From the NCBI GenBank assembly GCA_012729675.1, contig JAAYCR010000073.1, forward strand, positions 1-34,539: a stretch of DNA of 34,539 bases, written 5' to 3'. How positions within the stretch are numbered: position 1 is the stretch's first letter; every line of letters begins with the position of its first letter. The DNA comes from Phycisphaerae bacterium (GTDB taxonomy: Bacteria; Planctomycetota; Phycisphaerae; Sedimentisphaerales; Anaerohalosphaeraceae). The translations under genes were made by a program, and so were the position numbers. Below are positions 21,549-28,838 of the stretch, piece after piece. Under the pieces are notes generated by a model. The model was given only the letters and a program-made list of their open reading frames with translations. It was not told the DNA's origin and made no database searches.

Positions 21549-23417
21549 ATGAAAAAAGCCGGGTTATTCGCACTGATGTTGAGTTTGTGGCTTCCGTCTC
21601 TTGGCGCCACGGAACTGGTGTCGCCGAATAAAAAAATCAAAGTCGTCCTCGAACTCCAGGACAACGCCCAGCCGCAATTTAAGATTCATTATTCAGGCGG
21701 TGAAAAAACCGTTGACGTCTTACAGAATTCGCTGCTGGGTTTGAAGACCGATAAGCAGGATTTTTCGAAGCTGACGCTGGTCAGCGAATCGCCTGAGACA
21801 CAGGTACGCGACGACTATACGATGCTGCACGGCAAACGGAAACATTGTCAAAACACGGGGATTGAAAAAACGTTTCGTTTCAAGAATTCATCGGGCAACT
21901 GTATCGATATTGTGTTCCGTGTCTATAATGACGGCGTTGCCTTTCGATACCTATTGGGTGAATACTCCGACGCGCGGCATTCGATCACGGAAGAATTGAC
22001 GGAGTTTTCTGTTGCCGAGGGGATCAATCGCTGGGTACAGCCGTATAACACCGGTTATGAGGAGTTCTACCCGCTCGCCACAAGAGGCTCGCGGCAGAGA
22101 CGATGGGGCTTCCCGGCCTTGTTTAATATCGAAAACGATGTCTTTCTGCTGATCACCGAGGCGGATATCTCCCGTGCGAATTACGGCAGCTTATTATTTA
22201 ACAAAGACAATGTGAATGCGTACACCGTCGCCATGCCCTCGGATGCCGGCAGCCATTTCACGACCCCGTGGCAGTCGCCCTGGCGGGTGCTCATCATCGG
22301 GCATTTGAGTGACATTGTTGAATCGACGCTGGTGACAGATGTCAGCGGTCCCTGCGTTTTGCCGGATACGTCGTGGATCCAACCGGGTCCGGCATCGTGG
22401 ATTTACTGGGCCCATAATCACGGCACAAAGAATTATAAACTCTTAGTCGAATATGTGGATTTGGCGGTTGAAATGGGATGGCCCTATACGCTGATTGACT
22501 GGGAATGGGATCAGATGGGCAATGGCGGGACCATTGAGGATATTGTCAAGTACGCCAACAGCAAGGGGATCAAGCCGCTGATGTGGTACAACTCGGGTAC
22601 GGCCTGGATGGACCCGACGCCGAACGACCGAGTAAACACAGCCGAAAAACGTGTTAAGGAATTCGCTTGGCTTACCACGATCGGAGTCTATGGTATCAAA
22701 GTGGATTTTTTCTCGGGCGACCAGCAGAAGACGATGAACTACTATATCAGCATTCTCGAAGACGCCGCGAAATATAAATTAATGGTGAATTTCCATGGTT
22801 CGACGATGCCGCGGGGATGGCAACGAACATACCCGAATATGATGACAATGGAGGGGGTGTATGGTGCGGAATGGTATAATAACCGTCCGACACTGACCAA
22901 CAGGGCGGCCGCACATAATGCGACTCTGCCGTACACCCGCAATGTCGTCGGTCCCATGGATTACACGCCGGTAACGTTTACCGATTCCCAGCACAAGCAT
23001 ATTACCTCACACGGCCACGAATTAGCGCTGTCGGTCGTGTTCGAGTCGGCATTTCAGCACTTTGCCGATCGTCCAACGGGATATCGCGATCTGCCCGAAG
23101 CGCCGAAGCAATTCCTGAAAACCGTCCCCGTTGCCTGGGATGATACCAAACTGATCGACGGGTATCCCGGCGAAAAGGTTGTGATTGCCCGGAAAAAAGG
23201 AGACCTGTGGTATATCGGGGGCCTCAACGGCACCGATGAGGCCAAAACCCTGACCGTGACCTTTGATTTTCTCGACAACCAAACCGCCGAATTAGTGCTG
23301 ATTCAAGACGGTACAGACGACAGGTCGTTCGAGACCAAAACCGTGTCGGTCAGAAAAGGACAAACCCTCGACATCCCCTGTCTGCCGCGAGGCGGGTTTG
23401 TCGGCACGCTGCGGTGA
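21549..23417 (+). CDS. Glycoside hydrolase family 97 (alpha-glucosidase/alpha-galactosidase type)
   Basis: A 622-residue secreted glycosidase. MKKAGLFALMLSLWLPSLGA is a signal peptide. The N-terminal beta-super-sandwich (about residues 22-280), the barrel beginning with PYTLIDWEWDQMGNGG (about 308) and the C-terminal beta domain are in GH97 order. The barrel carries GIKVDFFSGDQQ (Asp about 386) and MMTMEGVYGAEWYN (Glu about 434). An Asp in the KVDF strand is what I would expect for the retaining branch, as in alpha-galactosidases, rather than the inverting SusB type; this is inference. ggag seven bases upstream fixes the ATG; an earlier ATG lies inside the direct repeat. Neither Sus transporters nor other glycosidases are adjacent. 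The gene sits between two direct repeats. Confidence 0.88.
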   Translation: MKKAGLFALMLSLWLPSLGATELVSPNKKIKVVLELQDNAQPQFKIHYSGGEKTVDVLQNSLLGLKTDKQDFSKLTLVSESPETQVRDDYTMLHGKRKHCQNTGIEKTFRFKNSSGNCIDIVFRVYNDGVAFRYLLGEYSDARHSITEELTEFSVAEGINRWVQPYNTGYEEFYPLATRGSRQRRWGFPALFNIENDVFLLITEADISRANYGSLLFNKDNVNAYTVAMPSDAGSHFTTPWQSPWRVLIIGHLSDIVESTLVTDVSGPCVLPDTSWIQPGPASWIYWAHNHGTKNYKLLVEYVDLAVEMGWPYTLIDWEWDQMGNGGTIEDIVKYANSKGIKPLMWYNSGTAWMDPTPNDRVNTAEKRVKEFAWLTTIGVYGIKVDFFSGDQQKTMNYYISILEDAAKYKLMVNFHGSTMPRGWQRTYPNMMTMEGVYGAEWYNNRPTLTNRAAAHNATLPYTRNVVGPMDYTPVTFTDSQHKHITSHGHELALSVVFESAFQHFADRPTGYRDLPEAPKQFLKTVPVAWDDTKLIDGYPGEKVVIARKKGDLWYIGGLNGTDEAKTLTVTFDFLDNQTAELVLIQDGTDDRSFETKTVSVRKGQTLDIPCLPRGGFVGTLR

Positions 23418-23486
23418 ATAGCGACCTCGTTGTTTGACGATTGGGGCAATCGCAGGGAAATTTTCAGGGCCGGACACAATAGGCAG

Positions 23487-23549
23487 CCTTTAAAAATTGA
23501 ATAGAGCGCGGGCAAGATGCTTGTGCCACGAATTTATAGAGGTTGCCTT
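23487..23549 (+). repeat. Direct repeat right of the GH97 gene
   Basis: Degenerate copy of 21452-21515; the hairpin stem has lost several pairs. It is joined without spacer to the duplicated gene end that follows. Confidence 0.75.
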
Positions 23550-23608
23550 AATCGAGAGGCTTTGATTTCATTAAGAAACGCCATCAACTAAAATTGGAGA
23601 CGGTGATC
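23550..23608 (+). pseudogene. Duplicated 3' fragment of the hypothetical gene
   Basis: Near-identical to 21340-21397 but without the rest of the gene, and with an in-frame TAA created by the aacta change. It is a fragment, not a functional gene. The remaining part of the gap 23418-23688 shows nothing else. Confidence 0.75.
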
Positions 23609-23688
23609 AAGCATCCATCGTGCAGTTGAGCAGTTCTCTGTTTCTGGCGGGGTGTGTGATGATTTCTTCTGCCGATGCGATTACCTGT

Positions 23689-25338
23689 TTATTGCAGAAA
23701 ATCGGGGAGGTATTCGTTGTCGATTTGGGCGGGCGGATTCGGCTGACGGAGGCGTGTGCGTTCGTTCCGCAGTTCGATGTAAGAGCCGCTGATGATCCGG
23801 TCTTCCCTGCCTGTACCGGCCGTTATCTGGATGGCGGCTTTCTCCAAAAGTTCACTTTCTTTGACGTTGGCCGCATAACAGCTTGCCTGACATAGCCCGC
23901 AGCCGACACATTTTTCCTCAAGGACAACCGGCGCCAGGAAGCCCGAATCCGCGATCGGCCTGTTCCGGTTATCATACTGGATACCGATTCGGCGGTATTC
24001 GATCGCATGGTACCCGGCCGCGGCGCAGGCTTCATAACACAGGCCGCATACGTCTTTTTCAGCATGCGGCAGACACGTTGTTTCATTGACTTGTGCCAGT
24101 CCGATGCGGGCTGCGCGTTTTTCTTCGAGCGGCAGGTTTCGGATGGCTCCTGTCGGACAAACCTGGCCGCAATTTGTACAGGAGGACTGACATCCGGCGA
24201 TGTCAGCTTTGATCGTGGGGGTCCAGAGTCCATCGAGGCCCAGCTCAAGCCCGGACGGCTGCAGCACACGACTGGGGCAGATTTTCAGACATTCCCCGCA
24301 TCGGACGCACTGTGCGCGGAACCGAGCCTCCGGCAAGCTTCCCGGCGGACGAATTGGAAAGGTATTTGTATAGCGGCCGCGTTCCCATCTGATCCCTGCG
24401 GCCGCAGCCGCACCGGTTCCGGCGGTTCCGATCAGGCTCAGCAAAAAGAGACGTCGCGAATTCAGTGACGCCGTCGTCGTCGGATCGCCGGAAGCTTTCT
24501 GCTTACGATTCCATCGCCATCCAAATCGGAAGGCCTGTTTGGGGCAGACCGCTTCGCAGTTTCGACAGACGGTGCAGTTCATGTCTCGGGTGGAATAATC
24601 CGGAGCAATCGCATTGAACGAGCATTGCCGGAGGCACCGACCGCAATTGATGCAGGAGGGTTCGACGCGGCGGCGAAAAAGGCTCAATCGGCCTGCCAGG
24701 CCCAGCAGTGCTCCGCTTGGACACAGGTACGCACACCAGAAACGCGGACGCAGCAGGCCGAGTGCAAGAATCCCTACAAAAATCACAATTGACGCTATCT
24801 GCCCGCCCGTGAGGGCGACCGCAGACGCCCGGCCGCTGAACAGGCCGTCCTGCAGCGGTGCCGCCAGAGACACTATCCCCCTTGTCAGTACCGGAATCGC
24901 AGCAGCAAAACCGGATACAAGAACACCAAACACGGCCGCTGTCAAGATACCGACGAGCAGATGGAATCGCAGATAGAACCAACGGGTCTCGGATTTCAAA
25001 CGGAACCGTTTAATGTGACGGTTAATGCTCCAGTCAGTCATGTCAATCAGCGTTCCCAACGGGCATATATATCCGCAGAACCACCTTGGAAAAACCATTC
25101 CGATCAGCAGAACGGCTCCGGCCGTCACTAGCGACCAACTCATCGCCCGCGCGGCCAGGGTTGTGGAAATACCGACCAGTGGATCAAGCCTCAGGAACAG
25201 TCCGAGCGGGCCGGACAAGAGGTTGTTTTCACGGGTGGCGTCGGCCCGGTCGGACCAGCCGCCGGAGAAGAGTACATACAAAAAGACGATCAGGCAAAAG
25301 GCCTGCGCCACACGTCGAAACGGGAGCTTCATAAGCAT
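23689..25338 (-). CDS. NapH-NapG-like fused membrane/periplasmic polyferredoxin
   Basis: A 549-residue fusion of two electron-transfer modules. Residues 1-280 resemble NapH/MauN: four or more membrane helices, the paired motifs CGYICP (88-93) and CAYLCP (202-207), and two cytoplasmic-type [4Fe-4S] motifs, C229xxC232xxC235xxxC239 and C255xxC258xxC261xxxC265. Residues 293-318 then read as a NapG-type twin-arginine signal (NSRRLFLLSLIG plus an Ala/Gly-rich helix). They are followed by a NapG-like ferredoxin domain with CVRCGECLKICP (344-355), CTNCGQVCP (387-395), CGLCYEAC (431-438) and CVGCGLCQASC (477-487). The likely role is passing electrons from quinol or cytoplasmic donors across the membrane to extracytoplasmic partners. 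It starts one base after the stop of the upstream FMN-binding gene. No nitrate reductase is nearby. Confidence 0.85.
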   Translation of the reverse strand: MLMKLPFRRVAQAFCLIVFLYVLFSGGWSDRADATRENNLLSGPLGLFLRLDPLVGISTTLAARAMSWSLVTAGAVLLIGMVFPRWFCGYICPLGTLIDMTDWSINRHIKRFRLKSETRWFYLRFHLLVGILTAAVFGVLVSGFAAAIPVLTRGIVSLAAPLQDGLFSGRASAVALTGGQIASIVIFVGILALGLLRPRFWCAYLCPSGALLGLAGRLSLFRRRVEPSCINCGRCLRQCSFNAIAPDYSTRDMNCTVCRNCEAVCPKQAFRFGWRWNRKQKASGDPTTTASLNSRRLFLLSLIGTAGTGAAAAAGIRWERGRYTNTFPIRPPGSLPEARFRAQCVRCGECLKICPSRVLQPSGLELGLDGLWTPTIKADIAGCQSSCTNCGQVCPTGAIRNLPLEEKRAARIGLAQVNETTCLPHAEKDVCGLCYEACAAAGYHAIEYRRIGIQYDNRNRPIADSGFLAPVVLEEKCVGCGLCQASCYAANVKESELLEKAAIQITAGTGREDRIISGSYIELRNERTRLRQPNPPAQIDNEYLPDFLQ

Positions 25339-25339
25339 C

Positions 25340-26530
25340 TCATTTCATGCCGTCGGACAGGGCTTTGGCCGTGCCGTGTATGATGGCCTCTGCGGTAACC
25401 GTCGCGCCCGTCACCGCATGGACACCTTCGAACCCCTGGCGGGCAACAATCTCCCGCGTTGTCGGCAGTGCCATGATCAGGTAGGAGAAGGTTTCGGAAT
25501 TCCGAAGAATGTCAACTGATACAAGGCGGCCCTGTTTGATGTCAGCCTTGACAGTCATTGGGCCGCCATAAGCATTCACAACGGCCGTGTATGAGCCATC
25601 GGGAATGCGTTTTATGTCGAGTGTTTTAAGGTGTTGGATCGTGGCTATGTTCATCCGGGCCTTGTCTTTCCCGTCGGTCGCATTTCGGCGCACCGGCTGC
25701 ATCGCTGAATCGGGCAGGGCCAAGACTTTTTCATACAGGACAATCGCCTCATCATACCGGCCCGCCGCGCGGAGAATACCTGCCGAGAGAAGATATTTAT
25801 CGCTTTGCGATAACCCGCGGGCGACCCCTCGGCCACCGCTCTGGCCGTCAAAGCCGGACTCGATGAGAGCCAGAGCCTTATCCACCTCGCCTATCCTGGC
25901 CCACAATTTGACCAGGTCCCGGTTGTTGCGGGCGGCATTGCTGTCAAGCGACGCGAGCAGGGCTTCGGCGGCGGCTTTGCTTCCCAGTTCATGGTAACAA
26001 CGAGCCATTTTCAGCGGATCGACAGAACCGCCCATCTGCGCGTATTTCTGCCACCAGAACGCGGCCCGGGCATAGTCGCCCAACAGTTGATAAAACATAT
26101 CCCCCAACATGTTAAGCGACCGTCGGAGTTTATCCGAGTCGTCCTTGTGGAGGATCATGAGATGATGCACCAGCCGGATACCCGCCTTATAGCGGGGAGG
26201 ATTCGGGTAAATCACCTGCGTCAGATAATCGTCAACATTCGTCGGGGAAGCTGTCCCCGATCCGGTCCCGCGGGCGCCTCGCCCTCGTCCACCTCCTCCG
26301 GGACCTTGGAGCCCCTGCCGGACCGGCCAGCTCAGATCCAGCGTCTCAGGATAATTCAGTTCTACCGAATCCCACCACTCCGGCGAGGTACTGCCGGCGG
26401 TCCTGATTGCTTCGTCCGCTTCGGCCTGGGTTTTATGCGCGCCGGTCTGGCCATTGATCTGCAATCCACAAAATACGAATCCAGATGCCATTAAAACAGC
26501 AATATATTTGATGATCAAATCGGTGTTCAC
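25340..26530 (-). CDS. Exported TPR protein with C-terminal FMN-binding domain
   Basis: A 396-residue protein with an N-terminal signal or anchor (about residues 5-27), a low-complexity Gly/Arg segment (PGGGGRGRGARGTG, about 77-90), TPR-like helices (about 110-300) and a C-terminal FMN-binding domain like those of RnfG, NqrC and NosR (about 308-396). The motif VTGATVTAEAI contains the Thr (about 377) that is covalently flavinylated in characterised members by ApbE; apbE is not in the window. It probably passes electrons to or from the NapH-NapG-like protein, whose gene begins one base after this stop. The start is a GTG with ggagag eight bases upstream. A TPR-FMN architecture is unusual to my knowledge. 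Confidence 0.8.
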   Translation of the reverse strand: MNTDLIIKYIAVLMASGFVFCGLQINGQTGAHKTQAEADEAIRTAGSTSPEWWDSVELNYPETLDLSWPVRQGLQGPGGGGRGRGARGTGSGTASPTNVDDYLTQVIYPNPPRYKAGIRLVHHLMILHKDDSDKLRRSLNMLGDMFYQLLGDYARAAFWWQKYAQMGGSVDPLKMARCYHELGSKAAAEALLASLDSNAARNNRDLVKLWARIGEVDKALALIESGFDGQSGGRGVARGLSQSDKYLLSAGILRAAGRYDEAIVLYEKVLALPDSAMQPVRRNATDGKDKARMNIATIQHLKTLDIKRIPDGSYTAVVNAYGGPMTVKADIKQGRLVSVDILRNSETFSYLIMALPTTREIVARQGFEGVHAVTGATVTAEAIIHGTAKALSDGMK

Positions 26531-26678
26531 GTTACATTCTCTCCATTATTTATATTTTTATGCAAAACGAAACGTCCCCATGCGCTTATGCTGCTTTGGA
26601 AAACAGTAGGCCCTCCGATGCAATTGAACAGCATCGGGAAAACTTAAGAAACAATCCAAGCACCCCTGCGGGATTGAT

Positions 26679-27023
26679 TTAGCAGGCAAAATAATCATTG
26701 ATGTGAATCCTGTCGATGTCGCAGGCAAACGCACAGATACTGATCACCAGAGTCTTTCCGTCAAGGAGGCGGAAATATAATAGATAGTTGTCTCCGTACT
26801 GTTTTCTGGTTTCGGGTTCGCCGAATATCTCCAGGAACATGTCGGTGGAGTGCAAGCGATCCGATGTCTCGTAATACTCATCGCTTTCGCTTAACACGAC
26901 CTGTTCGGGCATTTGCCCCATCATAAAATCAATCATCACGGCATTAATTTCGTCGCTGTGATAAGGCAGCGTTCCGCTTGCTGAGCCGACATTATATGAA
27001 TGTGTATTTATTAATGTTTTCAT
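26679..27023 (-). CDS. Small acidic protein, unrecognised
   Basis: A 114-residue acidic protein with no signal peptide, membrane segment or motif I can name. It is rich in Asp, Glu, Tyr and Met (for example MIDFMMGQMPEQVVLSESDE). The start has aaggat nine bases upstream. A short hairpin, ccggt-gataa-accgg, lies about 20 bases before the start in its leader. It is 148 bases upstream of the FMN-binding gene on the same strand, but the gap makes cotranscription uncertain. Confidence 0.5.
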   Translation of the reverse strand: MKTLINTHSYNVGSASGTLPYHSDEINAVMIDFMMGQMPEQVVLSESDEYYETSDRLHSTDMFLEIFGEPETRKQYGDNYLLYFRLLDGKTLVISICAFACDIDRIHINDYFAC

Positions 27024-27456
27024 CGCAATATATCCTTTTTAAGCCGGTTTATCACCGGAATTATCATCTCTTTTTTATCCGTGCGGCCTTGTTTTCCGTT
27101 TCGCAACCGCTTGTCTCTGCCCTTATAGTGTCCGCACGAGGGTCAAATGTTTCAAAACAATTGCCATTTTCGCTTGTTTTTTGATCCGGCCTGTTCAGGG
27201 CTGCACGTAAGTCGTTTAAATGTAAAAAGATAGAAAACAATCCACAGTCCCCATGGATCCCTTAGGTGACGGGAGGAATTCCGTTCTATGACGCCCGGTG
27301 CCCCCGAAACCGCGACAGCATCCCGCAGGGCGACATCGCATAGGCGGATACATATATGAGCGGTGAACACCTTGAAGCAGGGCACGGCAATTTTTTTGCG
27401 GTACGGCATTTTATATATTATAGTTTTTATAGACGTGTAATATTGACGAGGTCTTT
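27024..27456. other. Divergent intergenic region
   Basis: It lies between two divergent small genes. A possible plus-strand -10 (TATTAT, 27416-27421) with a poor TTTTTG -35 seventeen bases upstream precedes the membrane protein at 27457. A 23-codon frame at about 27290 and an 85-codon minus frame show no supporting features. I see no repeats of the kinds found elsewhere in the window. Confidence 0.35.
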
Positions 27457-28071
27457 ATGCCGACCATAAGACGCGAAGACAAAGAGATTATTCATAATTT
27501 ATCGCTGCTGGGGATGCTGTTCGGCGCGATTGTCGGGGGTTTTCTGGTTCTGCATTCGCATCGGCAGGCTCAAGGCCGCTACGACATTGAGACGGCCGCA
27601 GTCCAAACCCACAGTTCATTGGAGCGGCTCAGCAGCAATCTGACGGCTGCTGAGATATCGGTCGCCCAAGCGGCTATGGGCCAGGTTGTTGGTACCGACG
27701 CGGAGGCGGCCCCCGATGGCGTCAACCCCGTGGAAAAATCCTTCTGGATCGACCTGCCTCAATGGGGGTTGTGGGGTATTTGCGGGGCCGCGGCCGGGGT
27801 CGGGGCCGGGACAGGCTATCTGTCGCTGTGGGGCGCCGGTTGGCTCGGCTCTCTGTTGACGTACTGGCTGATCCGTGTCATTTATCGCATCATTCGAAAA
27901 ACAGCCCCGAACTCCATCGCAGCTCAACGCCCGTTTTCAACGGCGGGTATGCTTCAGTCCTATCAGCGCGACGAGGGACGTCTGCTGCCGACCTTGGTCA
28001 AGCTGTTTATGCTGCTGGCGATGGCGTTAGGGGTCCTGGCGATCGTCGTCTGGCAACTGACGGCGATGTAA
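27457..28071 (+). CDS. Membrane protein, function unknown
   Basis: A 204-residue integral membrane protein. Hydrophobic segments lie at about 14-33, 103-125 (Gly/Ala-rich, AAAGVGAGTGYLSLWGAGW), 127-147 and 178-202. Between the first two is an extended polar region with heptad-like Leu and Ala spacing (about 40-85) that would lie outside the membrane. The N-terminus (MPTIRREDKEIIH) is charged and cytoplasmic. gagg precedes the ATG by about five bases. I recognise no family. It converges with the lipoprotein gene, with only nine bases between stops and no terminator visible. Confidence 0.6.
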   Translation: MPTIRREDKEIIHNLSLLGMLFGAIVGGFLVLHSHRQAQGRYDIETAAVQTHSSLERLSSNLTAAEISVAQAAMGQVVGTDAEAAPDGVNPVEKSFWIDLPQWGLWGICGAAAGVGAGTGYLSLWGAGWLGSLLTYWLIRVIYRIIRKTAPNSIAAQRPFSTAGMLQSYQRDEGRLLPTLVKLFMLLAMALGVLAIVVWQLTAM

Positions 28072-28080
28072 CGCTGCTGC

Positions 28081-28749
28081 TTATTTGACGTCGATATAAT
28101 CAAACTCGACCAGCAACTTTTTGGCCGCGATCCCCTGCCGGACATCGAACACATCGATTTTTCGAGGAACCATGCGCGCCAGCCGTGGGTGGTATCGTGG
28201 ATTGAAGGAGTGCGCCATCCAGTCCAGCCCTTTGCCATCGGCGACCCGTGCCCATTCATGCAGGCCGGTTTCAGCGTTTCTATAAAGCGTGACCGTGTGG
28301 CCCGCTTCGCCCGTGACCTCAAACGCCTCGTACCGCTGTCCCTCGATGTGTGCCGGCTCGACGGCGTTCATCCCGGCCAGCTGAACCCCCGCCCCGGCGG
28401 TAAAACTGTAATACGTCAGCTCGGCCAGCGGTGCGTTGAAGAATTCTGCCGGCAGCGCCTTGGCTGCCGCGCCATCCAGGCCGGATTTTGAAAACTGCCC
28501 CTTGGTATAAACGACGCGATACGCGCTTTCCGGTTCGGTTCCCCATACCTCCAGCGACGCCGACGACGGGCAAAACCGCTGATTCTGAGTGGTCCAGTAG
28601 GGAGCTGCGTCCCGGTGATAGGCCGTCACGCAGCGGGTTTCGATGCAGTCCTCTCCCACATTGACATCGTCTGTACCGCGTTCTGCGGGCATTTGGCACC
28701 CGGCCAACACCCCTGCAATCAACGCCGTGACCGCTATCCCGTATCGCAT
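28081..28749 (-). CDS. Predicted lipoprotein, function unknown
   Basis: A 222-residue predicted lipoprotein: MRYGIAVTALIAGVLAG precedes a cysteine at residue 18, in a good lipobox (VLAGC). The mature part has no familiar motif; it contains AGAGVQLAGMNAVEPAHIEG and a beta-rich C-terminus ending KLLVEFDYIDVK, perhaps a beta-sandwich like several outer-membrane-associated lipoproteins. The start is fixed by aaggag six bases upstream; the longer frame begins inside the pyruvate:ferredoxin oxidoreductase terminator. It follows that gene on the same strand but is separated by the terminator, so it is probably its own transcript. Confidence 0.65.
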   Translation of the reverse strand: MRYGIAVTALIAGVLAGCQMPAERGTDDVNVGEDCIETRCVTAYHRDAAPYWTTQNQRFCPSSASLEVWGTEPESAYRVVYTKGQFSKSGLDGAAAKALPAEFFNAPLAELTYYSFTAGAGVQLAGMNAVEPAHIEGQRYEAFEVTGEAGHTVTLYRNAETGLHEWARVADGKGLDWMAHSFNPRYHPRLARMVPRKIDVFDVRQGIAAKKLLVEFDYIDVK

Positions 28750-28786
28750 AAGACACTCCTTTATATAAACAGAAAGACAGATAATC

Positions 28787-28828
28787 CAAAAAAAGGCCCG
28801 ACGCCGCATCCGGCGGGTCGGGCCTTTC
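28787..28828 (-). terminator. Intrinsic terminator after pyruvate:ferredoxin oxidoreductase
   Basis: On the minus strand, aaaggcccgac pairs with gtcgggccttt, extended by cggc/gccg after a small bulge, and the stem runs directly into a T-rich tract (A-run 28788-28794 on the plus strand). It starts 11 bases after the gene's stop codon. Confidence 0.85.
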
Positions 28829-28838
28829 AATTACTCGA

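Noticed and set aside
27290-27361. 23-codon ORF with a gggagg site
   Set aside because: Spacing to the ATG is too long and the product has no feature.
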